A stretch of DNA of 64,000 bases from contig JARFXQ010000004.1 in NCBI GenBank assembly GCA_029194725.1, forward strand, positions 1-64,000. Reading direction: 5' to 3'. A program made the position numbers and the translations under genes. Below the pieces are notes generated by a model that made no database searches, was not told the DNA's origin, and worked only from the letters and a program-made list of their open reading frames with translations. This DNA comes from Nitrospira sp. (GTDB lineage: Bacteria; Nitrospirota; Nitrospiria; Nitrospirales; Nitrospiraceae). Positions 36,122 through 44,976 of the stretch are shown here, in pieces (the stretch's first letter is position 1; each line of letters starts with the position of its first letter).

Positions 36122-37207
36122 CTAGCAATGACTTTCGATAGGTGTCAAGCTGAGGGAAGGTCGGTTGTCGGGGAGTTCTCCAAGTTGTCCGCAGGCGCCG
36201 AGAACGTCCTGTCCTCGACTCTTTCGAACATACGCATCGAGGTCGGCGTCGCGGAGGATGGATTGAAAGCGAAGAATCGCCTGTTCGGACGGGCGATGAA
36301 AAAGGCTGCCCGGAAATTCATTGAACGGAATCAAATTGACCTTGCACCGCATGCCTCTCAGTAGTTGCACTAGTCGGCGAGCATCAGTCGCATGATCGTT
36401 TACACCGCTGAGCAACACATATTCGAAGGTGAGCCGTTGGTGAGAGGCGAGTGGATAGCGGCGACAGGCAGCCAGGAGAGATCTCAGCGAAGCGATCTCG
36501 CTGGCGGCGGGCATCAGCTCCTGCCGCTGTTCTTCAGTGGTGGCATTGAGCGAGATGGCAAGGTTCACGCCAAGCGCCGCGATGTCCGTGAGGCGGGTCG
36601 CCAACCCCGCCGTCGACACAGTCACTCGCCTACGCGACCACCCAAGCCCCCACGCCTTGCTGGTCAACGCGGTTACGGCAGCCTTGAGAACGTCCAAATT
36701 GGCCAGAGGTTCGCCCATCCCCATGAACACGAGGTTCGTAATGTGTTCATCCGACCTCAGTAAATCTTGCGCGGTGAGGATCTGATCGATGATTTCGTGA
36801 AGCTTGAGGTTCCGTTTAAGCCCCATCCGCCCCGTCAGACAGAAACCGCAATCCAACGTACAACCGATCTGAGTCGACACACAGAGCGTCAGTCGCGCCT
36901 CATCCGGGATCAGCACGGCTTCGATCGACATGCCGTCGGTGAGGGTCAACAGCAACTTGCGCGTGCCGTCCCGGGACGACAGGACCTTGACATGGGGCGA
37001 ACGTCCAATCGTGGCCGATTGAGACAGTGTCATGCGATCGTCCATAGGGAGATCGGTCATACCGGTGATGGTTCGCAAGCGTCGTTGGTAGATCCAGCGC
37101 AAAATTTGCCTTGCGCGATAGCTTGGCCACCGCTGTGCATGGACAAACTTTACCATCTGCGGTTCGGTGAGACTCAAGAGCGTTGTCCCGCTAGTGGGAA
37201 GGGTCAT
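36122..37207 (-). CDS. rlmN: 23S rRNA/tRNA adenine C2 methyltransferase RlmN
   Basis: A 361-residue radical SAM enzyme that methylates A2503 of 23S rRNA and A37 of some tRNAs. The cluster Cys are 116, 120 and 123 (GCTLDCGFC) and the C-terminal methyl-carrying Cys is in GACGQL. Other motifs are MGMGEPLANLD and NLAISLNATTEEQR. ATG at 37207 was chosen because the family starts just before LLSLTEPQ; the longer reading has no support. The transcript likely continues into the M16 pair. Confidence 0.93.
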   Translation of the reverse strand: MTLPTSGTTLLSLTEPQMVKFVHAQRWPSYRARQILRWIYQRRLRTITGMTDLPMDDRMTLSQSATIGRSPHVKVLSSRDGTRKLLLTLTDGMSIEAVLIPDEARLTLCVSTQIGCTLDCGFCLTGRMGLKRNLKLHEIIDQILTAQDLLRSDEHITNLVFMGMGEPLANLDVLKAAVTALTSKAWGLGWSRRRVTVSTAGLATRLTDIAALGVNLAISLNATTEEQRQELMPAASEIASLRSLLAACRRYPLASHQRLTFEYVLLSGVNDHATDARRLVQLLRGMRCKVNLIPFNEFPGSLFHRPSEQAILRFQSILRDADLDAYVRKSRGQDVLGACGQLGELPDNRPSLSLTPIESHC

Positions 37208-37325
37208 TGACAAGTCCGCAGTACCACATTTCAAGCCTCGAAGCGTATCATAGCTGAAGTCATATCGCATATGGCCATGCCCATCATCGGGTCCTGAAAC
37301 TTCTTCCATTGTGAGCCGCTCTGTA

Positions 37326-37331
37326 TATAAT
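37326..37331 (+). promoter_or_regulatory. TATAAT -10 element before the SLT gene
   Basis: A perfect TATAAT overlaps the first possible ATG (37330), so translation must begin later (37360). A matching -35 is not clear (CTTCCA at 17 bases). Confidence 0.4.
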
Positions 37332-37359
37332 GAACAGGGGCGGGCGTCAGCAGGCTGTC

Positions 37360-39663
37360 ATGAAAACTTCTAACAAGTGTCGTTCCATCGGTGGTTGCGC
37401 GCTGACGGCTGCGTCAGGCCTGGCACTCGTGCTCGGGTGTTTTCTCTCCAGCGACGGCTATTCGGCGCAAGTTGAGATGCCCGAACAATCGACGACCAAT
37501 GGTTGCACGACTGCGGAAGATTGTTTCGCGGCGGCGGCCTGGCCGAAGGAGCGCCTGGGTCACGCTCTGACGAAAGATCAAGTGGTGGCGCTCAAGCTGG
37601 AACGTCTCCGAAGGGTCATGGAGGGATTTCCCGCCACGCAGTGGGCCAAACGTGCCGGGCTGCTGTCCGGGGTGATCTTAATCGATCGAAATCCCGCCGG
37701 GGCTTTGCCATACCTTCGGGCAGCCCAGAGGGATTTTCTCGTACTCGATGATTATATTCGCTTCTGGATCGGAGAGGCGTTGCTGCGTTCCGGGGATGCC
37801 AAGGAGGCGGCCGGCATGTTTGAAGGAGTGTCGCAAGCAGTCCCAGATTCCAATCTTCTCAATCAGGTGGCGCTCCGTGCCGGAGAAGCGTGGTATCAGG
37901 CGTCCAGCTGTCCCGAGGCGGTGTCCTGGCTCGCCAAGGCCGTCAATGTCAATGATAAGGACGCGCAGATCCCTCAGGCCTGGTTGCGGTTGGCGTCTTG
38001 CTATCTTCGAGAGAATCAATTGACAGAAGGACGAGAAACGCTGAAGCAGCTTTGGACGAAGTTTCCGCAGACAAAGGAAGCCAAGGAAGCCGAGACTCTG
38101 CTCAGGAGCAATATTGGTGGTGTGCCGTGGACTCTGGTGCCCGACATGCACTATGAGCGTGCCCAGGCTTTCTTAGGGCAATCGCTCCACGCGGAGGCAA
38201 TCGAAGAGTTGAAAAAGTTCTTGGCGCAAGACCCGCCCCCTCCACAGCGCATGGAAGCCAAACTCAAACTGGGAATCGCCCAGGTCCGGTTGAAGTTGTA
38301 CGATCAGGCTCGCGACACCTTTCATGCCTTGACTGACGAAGCCGGACCTCGAGGGGATGAAGCGACCGTATGGCTCGCGAGGGTCTATCTCAGACAGGGA
38401 CTCGGGGAAAAGTTATTGGATCTCTGCCGGACGCTCTCGACACGAACGATGACTCCGGAACAGAAAGGTCAGATCAATGCATTTGTCGGGACCTGGTTGG
38501 AAGATGAGGCGCGGTTCGATGAAGCGATCGCAAGGTATCGACAGGTGTCCAAGTTCGGAGAGCCGGCTTCTCAACGAGCGGAAGCATATTGGCGGGAAGG
38601 GTGGGTGCTTTACCGAACGGCTCGTTATCGGGAGGCAATCACCGTGTGGCAGCAGATCGTCGATCAGAAGGACAGCGACTTTGAACCCCAGGCGCTCTAT
38701 TGGATTGCCCGTTCCTACGGCCAAGTGGAAGATGTGAAGTCAAAAGATGCGTTTGCGCTGCTCTGTCAGCGCTTTCCGTACACCTACTACTGCCAGTTGG
38801 CGCGCGAACACACAGACCTGTCGGTTTCAGGGCAGACGAAACGGGAAGGTCCCGTCGTCGCTGCTGCGTCCACTCAACCTGTTCCCGAAGTACCTCCGAC
38901 ATCGGTTGAGAATGATCAGGCAAGTCGTCGCATGCAGATCGAGCTACAACCGGCGTACCGACGGGCGGTGGAACTCAGGTCCCTCGGTCTGGATCAGGAT
39001 GCCGCCAGAGAGCTCGGCGCATTGACGGACCGGTATGGTCGCGATCCCGAGGTGTTGGCGGCGTTATCGATGATGCTGAACGAGGTCGGTGCTTATCATC
39101 ATGCGTTGCGCCTGGTTCGGTCTCGATTCCGTGAGAAGTTGGAGCGAACCGGTGGAACGGTCGCAGATGGACTTTGGAATGTGGCCTATCCAACCGGATT
39201 GATTCCCACGATTAAAATGGCGGGAGTCGACGGGGTGGATCCGTTTCTTGTTGCGGCGATCATTCGGGAAGAAAGTCAATATGATTGGAGGGCCGTCTCG
39301 CGTGTCGGGGCGATCGGATTGATGCAGGTCATGCCTGCCACCGCCAACGCCGTGGCTCAACAGCACCGTCTTCCGAGCCTATCCCGGGAAGATTTGTTCG
39401 ATCAAGAGATCAATATCCGGATCGGAACTCGGTATGTCGCGCAACTTTTTACGCAGTTTGCCGGGAATGTAGTGCAGACGATCGCCGCGTACAATGCCGG
39501 GCCGATCGTTGTGGGGACCTGGACGGCGACCTATCGGGGGCTGAGTGAAGATGAATTCGTCGAGTTGATCCAATATCAGGAGACCAGGCAATACGTAAAA
39601 CGGGTACTGCGTAGCTACAAGGAATACCTGCGTCTGGCAGGAGCACCAAAGACCTTTTCTTGA
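37360..39663 (+). CDS. TPR-containing soluble lytic transglycosylase (Slt70-like)
   Basis: A 767-residue periplasmic enzyme. A signal peptide (LTAASGLALVLGC, possibly a lipoprotein signal) leads to a long helical solenoid of tetratricopeptide-type repeats (about 60-480; for example LNQVALRAGEAWYQASSCPE and RFDEAIARYRQVSKF), then the SLT domain with catalytic Glu near 636 (IIREESQYDWRAVSRVGAIG). It cuts glycan strands to 1,6-anhydro products during wall turnover. Start ATG 37360; earlier ATG overlaps the -10 box. Next come the zapB-like and zapA genes, a cell-division context. Confidence 0.9.
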   Translation: MKTSNKCRSIGGCALTAASGLALVLGCFLSSDGYSAQVEMPEQSTTNGCTTAEDCFAAAAWPKERLGHALTKDQVVALKLERLRRVMEGFPATQWAKRAGLLSGVILIDRNPAGALPYLRAAQRDFLVLDDYIRFWIGEALLRSGDAKEAAGMFEGVSQAVPDSNLLNQVALRAGEAWYQASSCPEAVSWLAKAVNVNDKDAQIPQAWLRLASCYLRENQLTEGRETLKQLWTKFPQTKEAKEAETLLRSNIGGVPWTLVPDMHYERAQAFLGQSLHAEAIEELKKFLAQDPPPPQRMEAKLKLGIAQVRLKLYDQARDTFHALTDEAGPRGDEATVWLARVYLRQGLGEKLLDLCRTLSTRTMTPEQKGQINAFVGTWLEDEARFDEAIARYRQVSKFGEPASQRAEAYWREGWVLYRTARYREAITVWQQIVDQKDSDFEPQALYWIARSYGQVEDVKSKDAFALLCQRFPYTYYCQLAREHTDLSVSGQTKREGPVVAAASTQPVPEVPPTSVENDQASRRMQIELQPAYRRAVELRSLGLDQDAARELGALTDRYGRDPEVLAALSMMLNEVGAYHHALRLVRSRFREKLERTGGTVADGLWNVAYPTGLIPTIKMAGVDGVDPFLVAAIIREESQYDWRAVSRVGAIGLMQVMPATANAVAQQHRLPSLSREDLFDQEINIRIGTRYVAQLFTQFAGNVVQTIAAYNAGPIVVGTWTATYRGLSEDEFVELIQYQETRQYVKRVLRSYKEYLRLAGAPKTFS

Positions 39664-39730
39664 CAGGATTTTGTGAAATTTTTATAGTGCGCCACAATCC
39701 GTAGGGGGCAACAACGAAGAGGGGTTGATT

Positions 39731-39985
39731 ATGGCGTTGGATCGACTTGATGCATTGGAAACCCGAATTCGTGATTTGGTGAAGCTCGTTCAAGAGCTCA
39801 AACGAGGGAATGCGCTCTTGGAGGAGGAGCTCAAGGCGGCTCGCCAGCGGTTGGCTGCACAGGATGATATGAACCGCAAATGGGAAAAGGAACGGATGGA
39901 CATCAAGGCGCGAATCGAAAAAGTCATGAACGAGATGGAGCTGCTGGAATGCGTAGAGGACTCGAAGGAGGTGTCCATTGACTAA
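39731..39985 (+). CDS. Small coiled-coil protein, ZapB-like
   Basis: An 84-residue acidic coiled coil (LDALETRIRDLVKLVQELKR, then GNALLEEELKAARQRLA). Size, charge and position before zapA match the ZapB-like proteins that link ZapA to the division machinery. Good ribosome-binding site (AGAGGGG). Its end overlaps zapA by 8 bases. Sequence similarity of coiled coils is weak evidence, so the name rests on context. Confidence 0.75.
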   Translation: MALDRLDALETRIRDLVKLVQELKRGNALLEEELKAARQRLAAQDDMNRKWEKERMDIKARIEKVMNEMELLECVEDSKEVSID

Positions 39986-40274
39986 GATCATCGATGTAGA
40001 AATTTATGGCCAACGATATGCGATCACGGGAGATGGCGATGATGCCTATATCCGACGGCTGGCCAATTTCGTCGACGATCATATGAAACATCTGGCGGAA
40101 GGGATGAAGACGACGACTCCATCGAAGTTGGCCGTGCTGACGGCGATCAATCTTGCTCATCAGCTGTTTGAGTCTGAGAAAAAGAGAGTCCAAGGGGAGG
40201 CCGATGTCGAACAGCGGATGGTCACGTTGATGCAATCCATCGATGAGCAGATGCCGACTTCGCTCTTTCGATAA
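39978..40274 (+). CDS. zapA: Cell division protein ZapA
   Basis: A 98-residue ZapA: N-terminal beta sheet (KIIDVEIYGQRYAITGDGDD), the conserved YIRRLANFVDDHMKHLAEG, and a long helix with LAVLTAINLAHQLFE. It bundles FtsZ filaments at midcell. Start is TTG with GGAGG 7 bases upstream, overlapping the ZapB-like gene. The spacer that follows is where 6S RNA often lies. Confidence 0.92.
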   Translation: MTKIIDVEIYGQRYAITGDGDDAYIRRLANFVDDHMKHLAEGMKTTTPSKLAVLTAINLAHQLFESEKKRVQGEADVEQRMVTLMQSIDEQMPTSLFR

Positions 40275-40786
40275 GGTGGCTCACCTTGCTTTCAAAGAGT
40301 CCCTTTGTTATCATGTAGATGTGTGAGTGTGTCGATGGATTGGAAAGGACAAACTTGTAGGCTCGTTGATCTCTTGGAAACGAACTGAATGCGAGAACAA
40401 GAGAGAGCGTTTGGCTCATGGGGTACGAAGAGTTGGTTCGGTGGATACTCATGATACAGGTTGTGCTCAGTCAAGGGTTTTTATGTGCCAGGCGACGACT
40501 ATGTGCGTCGTGTGAGGATGTCCGGCAACTACCATCCGGACGTAATGAGTATTTGCCACCCATACCTGTGTCGATAATTGACTCCCCACTGCGACCGACC
40601 GGTGGAAGCCGGCAGTCGTGGAGAGCAGCGTGCCCTGTCGATCTCTTGTGTTTCCAAGCTACACGATTCGTGGTCTCCTGAACCCCTCCATCTTCACCTC
40701 ACATCGTGTTCGTGCACGCTAACTCGATCTGTGACTAGGCGCCAGGAACGGCTTGAGCTGATCTGGGGCCTGTATAAGAGAAGGGG
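40275..40786 (+). other. Structured 512-bp spacer between zapA and rny
   Basis: No protein gene fits. A fair promoter (TTGCTT 40286-40291, TATCAT 40309-40314, 17-base spacing) opens it. Strong hairpins follow: GGTGG plus ACTCAT (40440-40452) with ATGAGT plus CCACC (40545-40560), inside which lie CGACG/CGTCG (40493-40510) and ATGTCCGG/CCGGACGT (40518-40543). Another is CCGG/CCGG with flanking CGAC/GTCG (about 40590-40620). Such density suggests one or more RNA genes. Confidence 0.55.
40585..40785 (+). ncRNA. ssrS: Candidate 6S RNA
   Basis: The gene order zapA - 6S RNA - rny is common. Positions 40673-40684 read GTCTCCTGAACC, close to the GTCCCCTGAGCC block of known 6S RNAs, and it follows a GTGTTTCCAAGC segment like the usual TGTTCGCAAGC. 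CTCTTGT (40643-40649) can pair with ATAAGAG (40774-40780) as a closing stem. The predicted core is short (about 140 bases), boundaries are uncertain, and no covariance test was possible. Confidence 0.42.
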
Positions 40787-42367
40787 GTGACTCCCATTTC
40801 AACCTCAATCGTCATGTACATCATGTTGTCGGGGATTGTCGGTGCCGTTGTTGGTGCCGGGCTATTTGCGCTCTTGCGCCGTCGTATGACAGGTGCCAAA
40901 CGGGCTGAGGCGGAAGAACTGGCAAAGCAGGTTGTGCAGAACGCACAACGAGAGGCAGAGAATGTTCTCAAGGAAGCCAGGTTTGAAGCCAAGAATCTCG
41001 CGTTTCAAGCAAAGTCCGAATTCGAGCAAGAGCAGAAAACCAAGCTTGGCGAGCTATCAACGATGGAAAAGCGTCTCATCCAACGGGAAGGAGGGCTCGA
41101 CGGGAAACTCGCCGCCATAGAGAAGCGCGAGGGTGAGTCCCGGAAGCGGGAGGTGGATTTCGCGAAACGAGAAGAGGGGCTTGCGGCCAAGGAGTCTGCC
41201 TGCGCCAAGGCCGAACGCGAGCATCGCGAGGCGCTGGAACGGGTAGCCGGGATGACGGCCGATGAAGCGAAGAAACAATTGATCCTCGAAATGGAATCGC
41301 AGGCACGGCTTGATGCCGTCGGCATTGCCAAGCGCACGATCGAAGAGGCCCGCGAGAATGCGGAACGGGAAGCTCGAGAGATCATCACCACCTCGATTCA
41401 ACGCGTCGTCCGTGATTATGTATCGGAATCCACGATCTCAGTGGTTCCCATTCCAAACGATGCCATGAAAGGCCGAATCATCGGCAGGGAAGGGCGAAAT
41501 ATCCGTGCGCTTGAAGCGGCGACGGGCATTGATCTGATCATCGATGAAACGCCTGAAGCAGTGATTATCTCAGGATTTGATCCGTTGCGGCGCGAGATCG
41601 CCAAAGTGTCGCTGGAACGCCTGATGCACGATGGACGTATTCATCCCACGCGCATCGAGGAAATCGTCGAAAAGGTGAAGGTCGACATCGATAAGTTAAT
41701 GTATGAGGAGGCCGAGAAGATCATCTTTGAACTGGGCCTTTCAGATTTTCACCCGGAGCTGATCAAAGTGTTGGGGCGCCTCAAGTATCGGACGAGCTAC
41801 GGGCAAAATAACCTCTACCATGCCCGCGAAGCGTCGTATATTTGTGGCATCATGGCCTCGGAATTGGGTCTCGATGTCAGATTGGCTCGGCGAGGCGCCT
41901 TACTCCACGACATCGGCAAGGCGGTCAGTCACGAAGAAGAGGGGCCGCATGCCATGCTGGGGGCCGAAATCGCCAAGAAATATGGCGAATCTCCCAAGAT
42001 TGTCAATGCGATCGCCGCGCATCACGAACAGGTGGAACCGCTCTGTCCGGAGAGTGTCTTGGTGGCGGCTGCTGAGGCCTTGTCGGCGGCGCGGCCAGGC
42101 GCGCGGAGGGAAGCTCTGGAGTCTTACGTGAAGCGGTTGGAAAAGCTGGAGTCGCTGGCGACAGGGCATAAGGGAGTGCAGAAAGCCTATGCGATCCAAG
42201 CCGGGCGTGAAATTCGTGTCATTGTGAGGCAAGAGGACATCACAGATGCCGAGTCGTTCCAGCTGTCTCGTGAACTTGCCAAGAAGATCGAACAGGAGTT
42301 GACTTATCCGGGACAGATCAAGGTCACGGTCATTCGAGAAAGCCGATACGTGGAATACGCCAAGTGA
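40787..42367 (+). CDS. rny: Ribonuclease Y
   Basis: A 526-residue endoribonuclease: N-terminal membrane helix (MYIMLSGIVGAVVGAGLFAL), long coiled coil (about 45-200), KH domain (GRIIGREGRNIRALEAATGI at about 226), and HD domain with the metal motif LLHDIGKAVSHE. It starts mRNA decay at the membrane. The GTG at 40787 abuts the GGGGG, so the true start may be an unusual codon just after it or the ATG at 40814. It overlaps the next gene by 4 bases. Confidence 0.95.
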   Translation: MTPISTSIVMYIMLSGIVGAVVGAGLFALLRRRMTGAKRAEAEELAKQVVQNAQREAENVLKEARFEAKNLAFQAKSEFEQEQKTKLGELSTMEKRLIQREGGLDGKLAAIEKREGESRKREVDFAKREEGLAAKESACAKAEREHREALERVAGMTADEAKKQLILEMESQARLDAVGIAKRTIEEARENAEREAREIITTSIQRVVRDYVSESTISVVPIPNDAMKGRIIGREGRNIRALEAATGIDLIIDETPEAVIISGFDPLRREIAKVSLERLMHDGRIHPTRIEEIVEKVKVDIDKLMYEEAEKIIFELGLSDFHPELIKVLGRLKYRTSYGQNNLYHAREASYICGIMASELGLDVRLARRGALLHDIGKAVSHEEEGPHAMLGAEIAKKYGESPKIVNAIAAHHEQVEPLCPESVLVAAAEALSAARPGARREALESYVKRLEKLESLATGHKGVQKAYAIQAGREIRVIVRQEDITDAESFQLSRELAKKIEQELTYPGQIKVTVIRESRYVEYAK

Positions 42368-43143
42368 AGGTCCTATGTATCGGGGACATCATGGGGGAGC
42401 CCGGTCGCCGGGCTGTCGCTCGAACGGTGCCTCGGCTGATCGGACAGCATCGTCTCGATGCGGTCATCGCCAACGGAGAAAATCTGGCTGGAGGATTCGG
42501 AGTCACACCGGAGTTGGCTGAGGAGCTGTTCGAAGCGGGCATATCGGTCATCACTACCGGCAATCACGCCTGGGACAAGAAAGAGGTGGTCGGTTACTTT
42601 TCCCGGGAGCCTCGCTTGTTGCGTCCGGCAAACTATCCTGCGGGAGTTCCGGGAAACGGGAGTGTCGTCATTGAAACCGCAGGCGGCGAACGGCTGGCGA
42701 TATTACAGCTGATGGGTCGGGTGTATATGCCGACGATCGATTGCCCGTTTCAGACGGCAAAACGCGAGTTGTCACGGTTGAAGCGGGAGACCTCCGCGAT
42801 TGTGGTCGACATGCATGCAGAGGCCACATCTGAAAAAATGGCCATGGGTCATTTCCTTGATGGGGAGGTGGTCGCTGTCGTTGGGACGCATACACATGTG
42901 CAGACTGCGGATGAACAAATCCTGCCGAAGGGCACTGCGTACATCACGGATATCGGCATGACGGGACCGTTCCATTCGGTGATCGGGGTCAAAAAAGAGC
43001 TGGCGATAGAGAAATTCTTGACCGGCATGCCCAGACGGTTTGAAGTCGCCTCGGGGCCCTCGGTGTTTTGTGCGGTGTTGCTCGACCTCGATCCTCGATT
43101 GGGCAAGGCGGTTACGTTCGAACGGATCCGTCTCATGGATTAG
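42364..43143 (+). CDS. YmdB-type metallophosphoesterase
   Basis: A 259-residue enzyme of the YmdB/TIGR00282 family. Metal motifs: GDIMGEPG at 7, NGENLAGGFG at 37, TTGNHAWDKK, DMHAEATSEK and VGTHTHVQTAD. Members are phosphodiesterases that act on cyclic nucleotides in some bacteria. GTG start overlaps the rny stop, a coupling widely conserved with rny. The product is cytoplasmic. Confidence 0.93.
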   Translation: MKVLCIGDIMGEPGRRAVARTVPRLIGQHRLDAVIANGENLAGGFGVTPELAEELFEAGISVITTGNHAWDKKEVVGYFSREPRLLRPANYPAGVPGNGSVVIETAGGERLAILQLMGRVYMPTIDCPFQTAKRELSRLKRETSAIVVDMHAEATSEKMAMGHFLDGEVVAVVGTHTHVQTADEQILPKGTAYITDIGMTGPFHSVIGVKKELAIEKFLTGMPRRFEVASGPSVFCAVLLDLDPRLGKAVTFERIRLMD

Positions 43144-44612
43144 ACGGAAGGTCGAATGAGGTTTCAGATGCCCACAATATCATCGTCGCGATCCGTGAAG
43201 GCCGCACGGGGCTGAAAAGGAGCGGACTCACGAATATCGACGCCCATCCGTCCCTTATTGCTCTCGACTCGACATCGAGGCAGATTCTCACCGTCTCAGA
43301 ACTGACAGTCATGGTTCGGGCCTCGCTCGAAACGAACTTTGCCGAGGTGTGGCTCGAAGGGGAAATTTCGAACCTGCGCGCACCAGCCTCCGGCCACCTG
43401 TATTGCACACTCAAGGACCAGTCGAGTCAGATTCGGGCGGTGATCTTCCGCTCCGCGGCAGCTCGTGTGCGGTTCAGCCTTGAAGAGGGGCTGCATGTGA
43501 TCGTGCGAGGGCGGCTTTCGGTGTATGAACCGCGTGGTGAGTATCAGGTTATTCTCGATCATGTTGAACCAAAAGGGCGGGGTGCCCTCCAACTCGCGTT
43601 GGAGCAATTGAAGCGTCGCCTGGACGCAGAGGGGCTTTTCGATAGAGAGAGCAAGCAACCATTGCCGGTATTCCCGCGGACCGTTGGAATCGTGACCTCG
43701 CCGACCGGAGCGGCAGTTCGAGATCTGATCACCCTGTTGCACCGTCGCTGTCCCATCTTGAGCATCATCATCGCGCCTGTACAGGTGCAGGGGCCTGGAT
43801 CGGCTGAACAGATCACCGCCGCGATTCAGGCATTGAACAAACTCGGCGGGGTCGATGTCATGATCATCGGCAGGGGCGGTGGTTCATTGGAAGATCTGTG
43901 GAGCTTCAACGAAGAAACCGTCGTACGAGCAATCGCCGCGTCACGGGTCCCCATCGTATCAGCCGTTGGACATGAGACCGATGTGACACTGGCTGACTTT
44001 GCGGCAGATGTTCGAGCCCCGACGCCGTCCGCTGCCGCCGAAATGGTTGCTCCTGCGTTGGGTGATATCCTTGAGCGTCTGGGCCTGCTCACAGCCCACT
44101 GTCAGCAGGCGATGAGCTCCCAATGTCTGAAGCAGCACCAGCGACTTGATCTTTTGCTTGCCCGTATGGACAACATCCGGTTTAAGGTTCTCAAAGAAGC
44201 TCAGCGGGTGGATGGCGCCGTGGCAGCCATGAGAGAGGCGGTCCGCGCCCAGCTGAGACAAGCGATGATGAATGCGCAAGCATGGACGCAAGCGCTGATG
44301 TCGAAGAGTCCCGCGCTTCGCGTGTGTCACGATCTGGTGATCATTCCACAGTTGCGGTCGCGTTTGATCGTCGCAGTAAACCATGATCTCAAGCGGAAGA
44401 CCGAGCAAACCCATGCCTATCTCGGCCGATTCAACGGACTGAGCCCGCTTGCTATTCTGAATCGAGGTTATGGGATTCTCCAGACGATGCCCGGACGACA
44501 GATCATTCGGGATGCCGGACAGGTCTCCGTCGGCGAAGAGATCCTGGCACGTCTCGCCAGGGGCCAGATCCGGTGCACTGTGGAAGAAGTCGAGTTGAAT
44601 CCGTCAGTTTAA
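43068..44612 (+). CDS. xseA: Exonuclease VII large subunit
   Basis: A 514-residue XseA: an OB-fold (ILTVSELTVMVRASLETNFA, then SNLRAPASGHLYCTLKD), the catalytic core (FPRTVGIVTSPTGAAVRDLI, RGGGSLEDLWSFN, VSAVGHETDVTLADFAADVR), and a C-terminal helical part with LNRGYGI. It degrades single-stranded DNA together with XseB. The start is a problem: between the GTG at 43068, which lies inside the previous gene, and the conserved domain there is no in-frame ATG, GTG or TTG. Either the 75-base overlap is real or a rare codon is used near 43180. Confidence 0.93.
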   Translation: MCGVARPRSSIGQGGYVRTDPSHGLDGRSNEVSDAHNIIVAIREGRTGLKRSGLTNIDAHPSLIALDSTSRQILTVSELTVMVRASLETNFAEVWLEGEISNLRAPASGHLYCTLKDQSSQIRAVIFRSAAARVRFSLEEGLHVIVRGRLSVYEPRGEYQVILDHVEPKGRGALQLALEQLKRRLDAEGLFDRESKQPLPVFPRTVGIVTSPTGAAVRDLITLLHRRCPILSIIIAPVQVQGPGSAEQITAAIQALNKLGGVDVMIIGRGGGSLEDLWSFNEETVVRAIAASRVPIVSAVGHETDVTLADFAADVRAPTPSAAAEMVAPALGDILERLGLLTAHCQQAMSSQCLKQHQRLDLLLARMDNIRFKVLKEAQRVDGAVAAMREAVRAQLRQAMMNAQAWTQALMSKSPALRVCHDLVIIPQLRSRLIVAVNHDLKRKTEQTHAYLGRFNGLSPLAILNRGYGILQTMPGRQIIRDAGQVSVGEEILARLARGQIRCTVEEVELNPSV

Positions 44613-44669
44613 AATGGGGTCGAAACTTCGTTATAATGTAACGGTGTGTCGACATAAAAGGAGCGTGCT

Positions 44670-44927
44670 GTGGCCGGCCTGAAGTTTGAACAAGCGATGG
44701 CTAGACTAGAAACCATCGTGGGTGAATTAGAGAAGGGAGATCTCCCGCTCGATGAATCGTTGAAGATTTTCGAGGAAGGTATTCGGTTGTCGAAGAATTG
44801 CTTAAAGGTATTGGAAGAGGCTGAACGGAAAGTAGAAGTTCTCGTTCAGGACAAGAATGGAAAGAAACAGTTACGCGCCTTCACGTCCGATGACATTGCT
44901 GTACCAGGCTCCGCTGAAGATTCATGA
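44670..44927 (+). CDS. xseB: Exonuclease VII small subunit
   Basis: An 85-residue XseB (KFEQAMARLETIVGELEKGD, then LPLDESLKIFEEGIRL). It forms the helical filament around XseA. GTG start with AAGGAG 7 bases upstream; 57 bases after xseA. The C-terminal 25 residues are a variable tail. Confidence 0.95.
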   Translation: MAGLKFEQAMARLETIVGELEKGDLPLDESLKIFEEGIRLSKNCLKVLEEAERKVEVLVQDKNGKKQLRAFTSDDIAVPGSAEDS

Positions 44928-44976
44928 TAGGTTGTTCTTCTGACCCTCGTTCTCTACGCATCGCTTCCTCGTTTTA

